From positions 434,001-498,000 of the forward strand of contig OZ251235.1 in assembly GCA_965240325.2 (NCBI GenBank): a DNA stretch of 64,000 bases, given 5' to 3'. The translations under genes and the position numbers were made by a program. The notes under the pieces were generated by a model. The model was not told the DNA's origin and ran no database searches. It was given only the letters and a program-made list of their open reading frames with translations. Within the stretch, counting starts at the first letter, position 1. The number at the start of each line of letters is the position of its first letter. Positions 1 to 9,973 of the stretch are shown piece by piece. Source of the stretch: Rebecca billardiae RCC1528. Its lineage: Eukaryota; Haptophyta.

Positions 1-3000
1 CCACGGCCGCGGGCGCGCACTCCGCCTCCGCGTGCGCGCGCAGTGCGCTGAGCGCCGCCAGGGCGTGCAGCCGTGTGCGCGGGCTGAGGCGCAGCGGCGG
101 GGCGGCGGCGGCGCGCGCGGCGGCGGCGGGGCCCGCCGGCGCAGGCGCCGCCGCCGGCTGCGCGCGCCTGCTCGGCAGCCGCGTGGGCGGCATCGCCGCG
201 CGCGCCGCCTCCGCCTCCGCCTCCGCCTCGGCCGCGGCCGCGGCCGCCGCGCTCGGCAGTGGTGTGTCGGCGGCGGCGATTGCCCTGCAGATGTGCACGG
301 CGCCTCTCTCGCGCAGCCGGTCGAGCATGTGCGCGCGCGCCTCCGCGTCCTCCACCGCCTCGGCCAGCGCGGCGAGCAGCCCGAGGCTCAGCTCGGCGAG
401 GGCGCGAGCCGTGGCCCCCGGCGCGCCCGGCGCGCCCGGCGCGCCCGGCGCCGCGCCGCGCGCGCGCTCGGCCGCGCCGGACGTCTGCGGCTGCGGCTGC
501 GGCTGCGGCTGCGGCGCGGGAGCGGCCGCGTGCGCGCGCGCCCAGTCGAGGAGCGCGAGGCACGTGTCGCCCACGCCCGCGAGCGCGAGCTCCGCCGCCA
601 GCGCGCGCCGCTGCGCCTCGAGCCGCTGCGCCTCCGTCGCACTCAGCCGAGGCGACGCGGCGGCGCCGCCGCCGCGCGACGTGCCGAGCTGGGCGGCGTC
701 GGCGGCGTCGGCGTCGGCGGCCTCGGCGGCGCTGCGGCCGCTGACGAGCTCGGCGAGGAGCAGCGCGGCCATGCACGAGGCGCGCGCGCGCGCGGTGGGC
801 GCGTCGCCCTCCACCGGCTCCGCCACGCCGCTGCCCACGCCGCCGCCGCCCCCCGCGCCCGCCGCCGCGCCCACCGCCGCGCCCAGCGCGTCGACGGCGG
901 CGGCCACCACCCCCGCGCTCACGAGCCGAGCGCGCCACGCGCTGTCGGCCTCGGCGGCGCAGGCCCACAGCACGCAGAGCGCGCGCGAGCCGTCGGCCGC
1001 GGACGCGGCGGAGGGCGGCCGCGCCGCGCGCGCCCCCTTCCCGCCCCTTCCCGCCGCGGCCCCGCCGCCGCCCTCCTGCGCCGCGCGCGCGCTCCGCAGC
1101 GGCCTCAACAGCTCATCCAAGTGCGCGCGCGCGGACACGCACGGAGTGCCGTGCGACGGTTCTCTCACGGCGGCGAGGGTGCCCGCGCGCGCGGGCGGCG
1201 GCGGCGGCGCGGTGGCGAGCGCGACGAGCGCGTCGAGCACGAGCGCGGCGCACTGCTCCACCGCCGCCGCGTGCCGCAGGTGCGCGCTCGCCGGCAGCAG
1301 CGCGTCCGGCTGCACCTCGGAGCGGGCCTCGTCGTGGGCCGGCGCGCCGCCGCCCGCGCCGCCGCCCGCGCCGCCGCCCGCGCCGCCGCCCGCGCCGCCG
1401 CCGCCGCCGTCCGCGTCGCCGCCGCCGCCGCCGTTGGATGCGGCGTTGGCGTCGGCGGCGGCGGCGGCGTCGGGCGAGCGCGAGGCGGCGGCGGCGACGT
1501 TCAGCGCGCGCCGCCAGCCCACCGACGCGCCGCCGCCCGAGCGCGCGCCGCCCCTTTGCCTCGGCCCCGCCGCCAGCGCCGCCCTCGCCCCCTCAAGAGC
1601 AGACAGCAGCTCAGCGTGCCGCGCGCACGCGGCCGCGCGCAGCTCGCGCGCTGTCTCGGGCTCGGCGGGCTCGGGGGCGGCGTGGGCGGCGTCCGCCGGC
1701 GTGGCGGGCGCGTCGGGCCGGCTGGCGCCACCGCCGCGCGCGCCCTCGTCCGCGCCCTCCGCGCCCGCCGCGCCCTCCGCGCCCTCCGCCTCCGCGTCGG
1801 CGGCGCGCGCCGCCAGCGCCGCGAGCGCACCCGCCATCTCTTGAGCGGCGGTGCGCGCGCAGTGGCAGACGGCCAGGAGCGCGGAGACGTGCATGGGCAG
1901 CAGCGCGGCGGCGGCGGCGGCGCTCGCGTCGAGCGTGAGCTCGAAGAGCCGCGAGCCCTTGTGCTGCTCCGCGCGCCGACGCGCGCCGCCGCCGCCGCCG
2001 CCCTCCGCGCGCGCCGCCGGCTCGGAAGCATGCTCGGAGGCAGCGCTCACCGCTGCCGTGAGCTCGCGAGCGCGGGCGCACAGCGCGCCGACGGTGGCCG
2101 ACGCGGCTCCGAGGCGCGCGCGCGCGTCTGCGCCGGGCGCGTCCGCGCCGGCCGCGCCCTCTGCCGCGCTCGGCGGCGGCACGCGCACGCCCACGTGCGC
2201 GGCGACGCACGCTGCCCTCTCAGCAATCTGCGCCGACCGGAGCGAGCCGGCGGGCGCGGCGCGGGGCGCGCTGCCGAGGGCAAGGGCGCTGATCAGGTGG
2301 CGCGTGCGCGCCGAGAGCGTGAGCGCGGCGGTTGGCTCGCGGGCGGGCTCGGCGGGCTCGGCGGCGAACGCCGGGGCCGCCCCGCCACCCGCCGCCGCCG
2401 CCGCCACAGCGCGCGGCGGCGCCAGCCTGATTACTCGCGCGTCCGCGCCGCCGCCGTGCGCCGCGGCGTGGCCGTCGGCGGCGAGGGTGATCGGCTGGCC
2501 GCCCGCCCAGCGGGCGTGGGCGCCGAGCGCGGCGGCGAGGCGCCAGAGCGCGCCGAGCGCGCCGAGCAGCGCGCACGCGCTCGCGTCCGCCGACGCCGCG
2601 CCCCCCTGCGCCAGCGCGCGCGCATGCCCCTCGCGCGCCACCGCCTCCGCTAGTGCGACCACGCGCGCCAGGCGCGCGTCCGGCGCGCCGATCGGCTCGG
2701 CCGGCCGAGTGCCCGCCGCGTTGGCCACGCCGACGGCGGTGAGGAGCTGGACGGCGGAGGCGTGGGAGAGCGAGTCGAGGAGGCACGCGCCCGCGCGCAC
2801 GGCGCGCGCGCGCGCCGACGCCGCCGTGTGCGCCGCGCTGAACGCATCGGCGAACGCGCGCGCGCCGGCCGCGCTCAACACGTGCACGCACGCGCACGCC
2901 GCGCCCGGCGACAGTGCGCTGAGCGCGCCGAGCGCGCCGGTGGCGAGGGCGACCTCGGACTCGGCGCCCGCCGCCGCGGTCGCCGCCGCCTCGCGCGCGT

Positions 3001-4975
3001 GCTGCGCCGCGGCGAGCGCGCGCCGCAGCTCGCTCAGCTCCGTCGCGTCCGCCGTGCGCGCGCGAGGCGAGCTGGCGCCGCCGTCGGCCGCGCCGCCGCC
3101 GCCAGCCGAGCCGGCGCCGCCGCGCTCGGCCGCCGAGCTCGCGCGCCGGCCGGAGCGCTCGCGGCTGTGCGGCGCGGCGCGCTCGGCGGTGCGCGGCATG
3201 CGCACCGCCCTGAGCGCGCGCGCCGTCGGCGCGAGCCTCAGCACGGGCGCGAGCGTGCGCACGCCCCGGCTGCCGCCGCCGCCGAGTAGCGCGCCGCCGC
3301 CGCCGCCGCCGAGCAGCAGCGCACCTCCAACGCCCGACTCGGGACCGCCGACGTCGTCGTCGTCGTCGGACGAGGAGGAGGAGGAGGGCCCCGCGGCGGC
3401 GAAGGCGGCGAAGGCGGCGGCGCTGGCGGCTGAGGCGAGGCTGGCCGACAGCTTCGTCCCCGCGCCGCTCGCACCGCTCGGCTGCCGGTCCGGGCGCGGC
3501 ACCTCGCCCTCATCCGCGCCGACGCCTGCCGCGTCCGCCGCCTCGGCGGCCGCGGACGCCGCCGCCTCGGCCGCGGCGCGGGCGGCGGCATCGGCGGCGG
3601 CCGCGGCGGCCGCGGCGGCCTTGACCTGCGCGGCGGCCGACTCCTCCGCGCGCCGCGCGTCCGCCTCCATCGCGCGCAGCTCCAGCGCCCGCGTGCCCGC
3701 GTCCGAGAGCTCGGCGAGCAGAAGGCGCGCGCACAGCGTGCCCGCGGGTGGCGATCGCGCGCCAGATGCGCGCGCGCCCGCGACGACGGACGCGCGCCGG
3801 CCGTTGAGCGAGGCGGTCATGCTCGCGCGCGCGTACGGGCTCGCGCTCGCCGCGGCCGCGACGGCCGCCGCGCGCGTGCTCTCGTCGTCCTCCGCCGTCA
3901 CGATGGCGAAGCCGAGGCGCGCAGACCTCGCCCACAGCGCGCGGTGCACCAGCTGCAGTGGCAGCAGCCGCGCGGCCGCGTGCGCCGGGCCCTGCAGCGT
4001 GGGCAGCGCGGCGCAGCAGCCGGCGATGATGGCGCGCGTGAGCGCGGGGCTGAGCACGTCGGGCCGCGCGGCGAGCAGCTGCGCGAGCGCGCCCGCCGCC
4101 GCCGCCGCCACCGCGCCATCCGACGAGCGCAGCGCTCGGCGCGCGAGCACAACTGCCGTGCCCTCCTCCAGCACCGGCGCATTCGGCGGCCACGCGGCGA
4201 GCGCCCAGAGCTGCAGGCAGAGGCGCGCGCCCTCGGCGGGCGAGACGAGGGCCGGCCGGCCGGCGCCGAGCGCGTGCCGCGCGCGCGTCGGCGACGCCGG
4301 CGTCTCCGCGCGCGAGTCGGCCGTCGCTGCCCTCTCACTGTTCCCATCATCCGTGCTGCCCAGCTGCGCGAGCAGGGCGAGACGCTCGATGGCGAGCTCG
4401 CGGGCGCGCTCGCCGCCCTCCTCCGCGAGGCGCTTGAGCTCGTACGCGTCGGACGACGGGCCCAGGTCGAGCCGGCGCAGCGCGAGCGCCGCCTCCGCCG
4501 CGAGCGCGCTCGCCGCGCGCACGCTCGGCGCGCGCTGGTGTCGCCGCCAAACCTCCAGTGCGCTCAGGAAGCTCTCGCCGTCGCCGATGGGCAGCGCGCG
4601 CGGCGCGGCGGCGAAGGTGACGTGCGGCGATGCGGAGGCGTCCAGCCCGTCCGCACCCGCCTCGCCCTCCGCCTCTGGCCCGGGCGCCACGCCCGCGGCC
4701 GCGGCGCCGTGCTCGACGTCATCCGGAGGCAGCTCGAGCTCGAGCGCGCTCACGCTGCGCAGGCCGAGGGTGCACGCGAGGTCGTAGCGCACGCGCTCGA
4801 GGTCGAAGGGGGTGGTGAGCGTGCGATGCACCTCGCTCCTCGAGACGCCGTCCGCCCACCGCCCCGCGCGCCGGAAGACGACGGTAACGTGGCGCGGCTG
4901 GTGGTGCTCGGCCGGCGTGGCCATCGCTTCCCACTGTGGGTAGTAGTATGACGTTACAAACTGCTCGCCGTACAT
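1..4975 (-). CDS. Very large alanine-rich hypothetical protein, 5' part only (runs off left edge)
   Basis: A minus-strand frame stays open from the ATG at 4975 to base 1 (at least 1,658 codons). It starts MYGEQFVTSYYYPQWEAMA and an in-frame TGA lies nine codons upstream, so this Met is the likely start. The first ~100 residues are of normal composition (HVTVVFRRAGRWADG, LERVRYDLACTLGLRSV). The rest is Ala/Gly/Arg-rich with Leu-spaced helices such as QLLTAVGVANA and ARLARVVALAEAVAREGHAR, which recall armadillo/HEAT-type repeats. A central linker has poly-Ala, poly-Ser and a poly-Asp run, and poly-Gly/Ala-Gly tracts follow near 1,330-1,430. Long frames on the plus strand across the same bases are codon shadows of Arg, Ala and Pro content. 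I do not recognise a family. The helical-repeat reading is inference from leucine spacing. The 3' end lies outside the window and no intron was needed here. Confidence 0.55.
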   Translation of the reverse strand, partial: MYGEQFVTSYYYPQWEAMATPAEHHQPRHVTVVFRRAGRWADGVSRSEVHRTLTTPFDLERVRYDLACTLGLRSVSALELELPPDDVEHGAAAAGVAPGPEAEGEAGADGLDASASPHVTFAAAPRALPIGDGESFLSALEVWRRHQRAPSVRAASALAAEAALALRRLDLGPSSDAYELKRLAEEGGERARELAIERLALLAQLGSTDDGNSERAATADSRAETPASPTRARHALGAGRPALVSPAEGARLCLQLWALAAWPPNAPVLEEGTAVVLARRALRSSDGAVAAAAAGALAQLLAARPDVLSPALTRAIIAGCCAALPTLQGPAHAAARLLPLQLVHRALWARSARLGFAIVTAEDDESTRAAAVAAAASASPYARASMTASLNGRRASVVAGARASGARSPPAGTLCARLLLAELSDAGTRALELRAMEADARRAEESAAAQVKAAAAAAAAADAAARAAAEAAASAAAEAADAAGVGADEGEVPRPDRQPSGASGAGTKLSASLASAASAAAFAAFAAAGPSSSSSSDDDDDVGGPESGVGGALLLGGGGGGALLGGGGSRGVRTLAPVLRLAPTARALRAVRMPRTAERAAPHSRERSGRRASSAAERGGAGSAGGGGAADGGASSPRARTADATELSELRRALAAAQHAREAAATAAAGAESEVALATGALGALSALSPGAACACVHVLSAAGARAFADAFSAAHTAASARARAVRAGACLLDSLSHASAVQLLTAVGVANAAGTRPAEPIGAPDARLARVVALAEAVAREGHARALAQGGAASADASACALLGALGALWRLAAALGAHARWAGGQPITLAADGHAAAHGGGADARVIRLAPPRAVAAAAAGGGAAPAFAAEPAEPAREPTAALTLSARTRHLISALALGSAPRAAPAGSLRSAQIAERAACVAAHVGVRVPPPSAAEGAAGADAPGADARARLGAASATVGALCARARELTAAVSAASEHASEPAARAEGGGGGGARRRAEQHKGSRLFELTLDASAAAAAALLPMHVSALLAVCHCARTAAQEMAGALAALAARAADAEAEGAEGAAGAEGADEGARGGGASRPDAPATPADAAHAAPEPAEPETARELRAAACARHAELLSALEGARAALAAGPRQRGGARSGGGASVGWRRALNVAAAASRSPDAAAAADANAASNGGGGGDADGGGGGAGGGAGGGAGGGAGGGAPAHDEARSEVQPDALLPASAHLRHAAAVEQCAALVLDALVALATAPPPPPARAGTLAAVREPSHGTPCVSARAHLDELLRPLRSARAAQEGGGGAAAGRGGKGARAARPPSAASAADGSRALCVLWACAAEADSAWRARLVSAGVVAAAVDALGAAVGAAAGAGGGGGVGSGVAEPVEGDAPTARARASCMAALLLAELVSGRSAAEAADADAADAAQLGTSRGGGAAASPRLSATEAQRLEAQRRALAAELALAGVGDTCLALLDWARAHAAAPAPQPQPQPQPQTSGAAERARGAAPGAPGAPGAPGATARALAELSLGLLAALAEAVEDAEARAHMLDRLRERGAVHICRAIAAADTPLPSAAAAAAAEAEAEAEAARAAMPPTRLPSRRAQPAAAPAPAGPAAAARAAAAPPLRLSPRTRLHALAALSALRAHAEAECAPAAV

Positions 4976-5019
4976 TCGCCGTCGGAACTCGGAGCAGGAT
5001 CATCATAACTTGACCAATA

Positions 5020-5126
5020 ATTCTATGATTTAAAGACACAGGCGCATTCTACTACCTGCTAGTAGCACTGCCGCCGACGAATCAGGAGACCCGCGTCGTC
5101 CTACCTGTGTCGTTAAATCATAGAAT
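5020..5126. mobile_element. MITE-like element with 23-bp terminal inverted repeats
   Basis: The left end (5020-5042) reads attctatgatttaaagacac then agg. The right end (5104-5126) is its reverse complement with one mismatch. Total length is 107 bp with no coding capacity. A related end follows immediately (about 5130-5147, tatgatttgacgacacag). About 55 bp of the element recur at 35744-35800, and a shorter end recurs at 44085-44105. No clear target-site duplication was seen. Calling it a miniature DNA transposon is inference from the inverted ends and the dispersed copies. Confidence 0.7.
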
Positions 5127-5533
5127 GAGTATGATTTGACGACACAGCTGCTACGACAAGTCCAAAGGAGTGAAAGGACGACCAAAGGACCCGATCAAAT
5201 CAAAGAATGATGACATCCGGACCTGCACCCTCGCCCTGGCTCGCGGAGCGTTGCGCTAGCTGGCCAAACGCGAAGGACCCAAGCTGCAGAAATCATGCAC
5301 TTTTGGTGCTGGGTAAATAATTACATTCAGAGAACTTTAGTTACATGGGAGTAGAGCGTGGAACATTTCATTTTGAAAAGCGAGAGAGATGCTCATCTGA
5401 TGAAAAGAAGCGGAACCGTGTTTGTCCAGCTGGCGCGAAGCCCCTGGGCCGACTGACAACAGGAGTCCACTACGACTACGAGCCGCGGGCCCGCTGCTCA
5501 ATAATTCAGCAGTCGTCATCAATAATTATATCG

Positions 5534-5593
5534 GTGTGTGTGTGTGTGTGTGTGTACGTATAATGGTAGTCGTTACTATATATATATATATAT
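5534..5593. repeat. (GT)n and (TA)n microsatellites
   Basis: A GT run at 5534-5555 is followed by a TA run at about 5574-5593 in an AT-rich spacer. Confidence 0.9.
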
Positions 5594-5851
5594 GATCGGC
5601 TACGCCGATCTTCGGGTAGTGAACAACGAAGTTGAGGGCGCACGGCCCTATGTACAGAATATCACAGTTGCATAAACTCACAATCACAGCATGCCTACCA
5701 GAATACGTGTAACCGTACTCGCGGTTGTACTTGTAGTCGGCGTCGCGAGTTCACCAATGACCGAGCAGGCAGCCAATACACGGCACGATTAGGCCCGCGA
5801 CCAGCCTCGTGAGCGCGACCGAGCCAGAGGTGGTCGGCGGCATCGAACCCC

Positions 5852-6299
5852 ACCGCGCTCGCTCGTCGAGCTGCGCACGGGTATCGGTGCGCGCGCGCCA
5901 ACGCGGCGCGCCGTGCTCGCGCCCGGCGGCTGCACTGAGTGCACACCTGCCGTCGCGCGCACGGGCGCGTGATGGACCGAGGAGGTCGCGCGAGCATGCG
6001 CGATGTGTCTGGATGGAGCGTGTAGTAGGTGTAGGCTGCGCTCCGCACGCGCTCCACCCCGATGCACCGCGTCTCTCCATACGCGTCGAAACACACCGCG
6101 CTCGCTCGTCGAGCTGCGCACGGGTATCGGTGCGCGCGCGCCAACGCGGCGCGCCGTGCTCGCTCGCGCCCGGCAGCTGCCGAAACCTGCTCGCGCGCGC
6201 ACGCGCGCGTGATGGACCGAGGAGGTCGCGCGAGCATGCGCGATGTGTCTGGATGGAGCGTGTAGTAGGTGTAGGCTGCGCTCCGCACGCGCTCCGCCA
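5852..6299. repeat. Tandem duplication, period 243 bp, two copies
   Basis: The block starting accgcgctcgctcgtcgagc at 5852 recurs at 6095. Both copies continue through a shared segment (ggaccgaggaggtcgcgcg, then tggatggagcgtgtagtagg) to about 6056 and 6299. Copies differ mainly by a small length change and substitutions near their middles (5930-5960 and 6173-6205). The period is a multiple of three, so it doubles any frame running through it, but nothing here looks like a real protein. Confidence 0.9.
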
Positions 6300-7594
6300 C
6301 CGTGCACCGCGCTGCCCCTCGTCCACGCGGTCACCGCCGAGCCCGAATTCTGAACGCGTGCGTGAGCCCCCCGGAGCGCGCCTCCGAGCAGCAGTCGCAG
6401 CCATCGTGTCGAAGGCGTGGCGAGAGGAAGATGGCAAGTAGCGCGATGATGCACCATCTCGTCGCGCCCACGGGCAGCGCGCGGTGCGCGCCTTCGCGCC
6501 TCGAGAAGGCTGCCGAGCCGAGCCGTGCCGGCCTGCCGCGCTCGATGCGCGCGTCGAGTCGCGCGTCCACCACCGTGATGAGCACGGATGAGCGCGCGCA
6601 GCCGTGTCGTAGTTCAGGTGGGGTCCCCCGATCGCACGCACCACAGCGCCGCCACGTCTGCACCCGCCTTGTGGCACCACGCGGGGGCACGCGCCGGGCC
6701 GCGCAGGCAGCACAGCAAGCACGGCTCGACCGGCAAACGGTCAGCGCGCGGCGAGGGTGGAGTCACTCAGTGACTGACCGTGGAGTCCGGTGAGGGGCGA
6801 CCGGGGTGTCCGGCGCGACGGAGGTGGTCCACGCCGTGGTCGCCGACGCGTTCCTCACCACCTCCGAGGCCGTGGTGGCCGCCCGGGAGAAGGAATGCTC
6901 CCCGTCGCACCGCGCCTGTGCAGTGCAGCACCCCGCATTGCCAACCGCAAGCAACGAGCCGTGCCTCTTCGGCCTTGGGCCGTGCGTGCCTCTTCGACGT
7001 CCAAATCACGTTTCAGTTGAAGATCTCTTGATTCTAGTCACCGATAAAATGTTAACCAAGTGTGCACGTTAATAATAGTAAACTGTACTTTACTTCGCGG
7101 GCCACCCGGCACCCAGTGCGCACCCACTTGGGTATTTTGAGCGCCTTCCGGCTTTAAAAGATATTACCCATGTATGAATCAAGGGTAATCAAGGGGCTTT
7201 TAACAAGGGGCTTAACGAGTTAACGGCCTTAACCTGATGATATCCGCCACTGAGAAGCGACGGTTCATGAATCATGACTTCAGATGCCGGCATAATAATT
7301 CTTTACTTCAAGCGACATAAAATCTGACTCAACCTCTCTTTTCTATGGTTGGCGAGCTGTTTCAGGCTCTTACAATTCAAGCATCTTACTATGACGGAAT
7401 GTTCGAACACACGGCTGGTGTTATGTGCTATTCCACCCGGCATTCCCCTAAGTGTTACTATCGTTAAAATTAGCATCTACTACAAACGCAATCATTGGCA
7501 GCGAAATCCACTCATACGTACGGTAAGGCCACCCACAAAAATCCCCAAAATCCTGCGCGCATCCTCTTTTTGATTTTGCGGAGCACGTGCGCCG

Positions 7595-7652
7595 CCCCCC
7601 CCCCCCGGCTTTCGCTTACGCTCAGACCTTTCGGGGGGGGGGGGGGGGGGGG
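7595..7652. repeat. C12 run facing a G20 run (hairpin-prone homopolymers)
   Basis: Twelve C at 7595-7606 and twenty G at 7633-7652 are separated by 26 bp. The outer flanks are also partly complementary (cgtgcgcc on both sides). The pair could fold into a C:G hairpin or form G-quadruplex/i-motif structures. Run lengths may be imprecise in an assembly. Confidence 0.85.
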
Positions 7653-7781
7653 CGTGCGCCATTAATACTATAGTTACATATATATATATATGTATATTTA
7701 CTATGGCGATGTGTATATGGGGTATATTCGCCGCGCAGCATCAGATCGATAATGTGAGCGTAGTCATTCCGAACATCTGAA

Positions 7782-8774
7782 TCACACGACAGGACATGGC
7801 ACGTGTGTCGCAAGTTTGGCGAGAGCGTTAAACCTCCAACGCTCGATTGGTGGCCCGCGGCCAAAGGCCTGGGGATTCACCAGCGGCACCATCCCCTGGG
7901 TGTCACCATCGGCACAAGCCGATGGCAAGCGGGTGAAGCACGGCGCAGGGTCGCCGGCGACCGAGTTGCGAGCGCTCATACCGGTGCACAACTTCGCCCA
8001 CAGCCGCGCACGCAGAGCTGGGAGCGCATGGCGTCTGCACAAGTACGCCTTCTTCGCGGTCAGGACGAGGAGGGCCATGCCCCGCTTGCCCTTTGCCCGC
8101 TGCAGGAAGGGCCCAAGAGCCTCGTCCACGCCAGGCCATTTGTAGGCGCCAACGTCATCGACGACGAGAACGCCGCGGGAGTCCAACACCGCCTCGCCCA
8201 GCTGCAGGTCCGACATGGTGCAGTTGTACGTGTGGCAGCCATCGATGTGAAAGAACTTGAACGGCCTCCCCCCTCCGAGGCTCATGACGTCCTGAGGGCG
8301 AAGCTCGATCGAGTTCGCCTGTTGAACGACCATCTGTGCCAGTTTCTCCGTCTCGCCCTGGAACACCTTGCGCACATTCCTCTCAAATATCGGGCGGGAC
8401 CCTCGGCCCGACCTGTCGTAGTTGTGCGCCTGGTCCTCGAAGACGTCGAGTGCGACGACGGGCTGCCCGGGGGGAGCGGAGCGCAAGAGGTGCACGTAGC
8501 TTGCGCCCATGTGCACGCCGATCTCAGCGATTGGGCCGACATCGCCAGCGCCTTGCATCCCAGCGAGGATGGTCTCGAAGATCTTGCGATCGACTTCCGC
8601 GAACCAGCCTGGGAGCGAGTGGGCTAGCTCTTCGTCGAACGCTCTCGCGGCCGGGAGCATGATGATGCCGACGGCCATGCACACGACGGGCCCGCACGCG
8701 CGCCCAGCTCCACGAGAGCACATGTGCTCTCGCAGCGCCCGTCCTCGCCCCCCCAGTCCCCACCGTCGCCACAA
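7782..8774 (-). CDS. Secreted/luminal class I SAM-methyltransferase-like protein (Methyltransf_24 type)
   Basis: Intronless frame of 330 aa. After a basic stretch there is a hydrophobic segment (CMAVGIIMLPAARA, about residues 32-45), so the protein probably enters the ER. The Rossmann core shows a motif-I-like EIGVHMGASYVHLL (about 82-95), an acidic strand end VVALDVFED and the family's FFHIDGCHTYNCTMSDL element followed by GVLVVDDVG. This is the pattern of small methyltransferases annotated as Methyltransf_24 or cephalosporin-hydroxylase-like. The substrate is unknown. It could be a sugar or small-molecule methyltransferase of the secretory pathway. The first Met is used, and a later start at residue 18 would also keep the hydrophobic segment. 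Confidence 0.72.
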   Translation of the reverse strand: MWRRWGLGGRGRALREHMCSRGAGRACGPVVCMAVGIIMLPAARAFDEELAHSLPGWFAEVDRKIFETILAGMQGAGDVGPIAEIGVHMGASYVHLLRSAPPGQPVVALDVFEDQAHNYDRSGRGSRPIFERNVRKVFQGETEKLAQMVVQQANSIELRPQDVMSLGGGRPFKFFHIDGCHTYNCTMSDLQLGEAVLDSRGVLVVDDVGAYKWPGVDEALGPFLQRAKGKRGMALLVLTAKKAYLCRRHALPALRARLWAKLCTGMSARNSVAGDPAPCFTRLPSACADGDTQGMVPLVNPQAFGRGPPIERWRFNALAKLATHVPCPVV

Positions 8775-9973
8775 ACGTCGCAGACCCAGCTCAGACCCCC
8801 TTTAATTGGTTGTGACGTACTGCTGTCCAAAGTAATATCGGAGTAGGAATACGAAGAATGGGGCCTCAAACTTTTTTTGATTAGACACGCCTCGGGAATC
8901 GAGAACGCATGTCGTTACCTTTTTGAGCGCGCCTCGGTAGGGACGTCGTTGCGATTCCCACCTATTATTTGTTGACGCTTTTCTATGACCATCCCTCCCT
9001 TGATCCGCTCCCAAGTTGAGGAACCGCGACGAGAGCTTTCGCCGCCGCGCCGCGTGCGCTCGGCACACACGATTGAGTATGACGGAACGAGCTCAGCGCG
9101 CTGCTGCAGGAGGTGAAGGCCACGCGCGACACGCAGAACGGCGCTCAGCCGGCGTGGCTCGACGACGCTGCCGGCACTCGCGCTCGCACTCGCACACACG
9201 TGTGCGACGAGGATCCAGCGCCACAGATGCCATCGTCGGCGTCGCGAGGTACTGCGCCGGCCTGGCGGAGATCCAGCGGCACGTGGCGGCGATCAAGCAG
9301 CCGCAGCCGCATCAGACGACATGCACGAATGCCCTCATGGAGAAGCTCGTACCACAAGCCTACCATAATAAGCCACCCGCTCGCCGACTTGCCCGACTAC
9401 TCCTACTCGCGCTGGCTCGTCATCAACGGGCGCGACCTTCGTTCCCCGCGCGCACGCGGCTCGCGGCGCCATTGCGGAGGTGCGTGCCCGCCGGCGCGAG
9501 CTGCACAACACAACATGCACACCGACGCGAGCCGCTCGTACCACGTCATGCCCGACGGGCCGTGCTCAGAGACGGCTGCAAGTCTACGCCATGCAGTCGG
9601 TTGTGCCCTGGCGCCGCTCGCCCCGCGCCTGCAGACCCAAGACCGGTGGGCCATCCGCGGTGCGTGCCGTTGCCGCGCCGTCGTGCCCGAGCGGCCGTGC
9701 GCAGCGACGACTGCATCGACGTGCGCCTCGCTGTGCGCCTCGGTGGGCTGCGTGCAGAACCGCGGTGCGGCGGTGCCGTGCCGTGCTGCCGCGCCGCGCG
9801 CGCGCGCCTGCGGCGCGCCACCGGATGATACCGTTATAGTCAGCGCTGAACGGACAACTCGTCCCATCGTCGTCGGGTCTGCCGGCCCTAACCAGCTTCT
9901 CCGTCGCGTCCTAGACGCGCTGTGTTCGACTACCAGCCCCGCACCGGGACAAGGCCGCCAGGCCCCCGCAGTT

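Larger units (their letters stand above)
4976..7781. other. Repeat-rich intergenic region
   Basis: No convincing gene. It holds a 107-bp inverted-repeat element, GT and TA microsatellites, a tandem duplication near 6 kb and a C-run/G-run pair near 7.6 kb. Minus-strand frames between 5695 and 6722 come from the GC-rich duplication, appear in several overlapping frames at once and lack any recognisable motif. The stretch 7060-7580 is AT-richer and holds nothing I can name. Confidence 0.6.

Noticed and set aside
32-4787. Long plus-strand open frames (32-2653, 75-1844, 1851-4787)
   Set aside because: They are Arg-, Ala- or Ser-rich codon shadows of the minus-strand gene, which alone has a normal-composition N-terminus and stays open to the edge.
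5695-6722. Minus-strand frames with duplicated segments over the 243-bp tandem repeat
   Set aside because: Overlapping frames on both strands are equally open, no motif is present, and duplication alone explains the repeated peptides.
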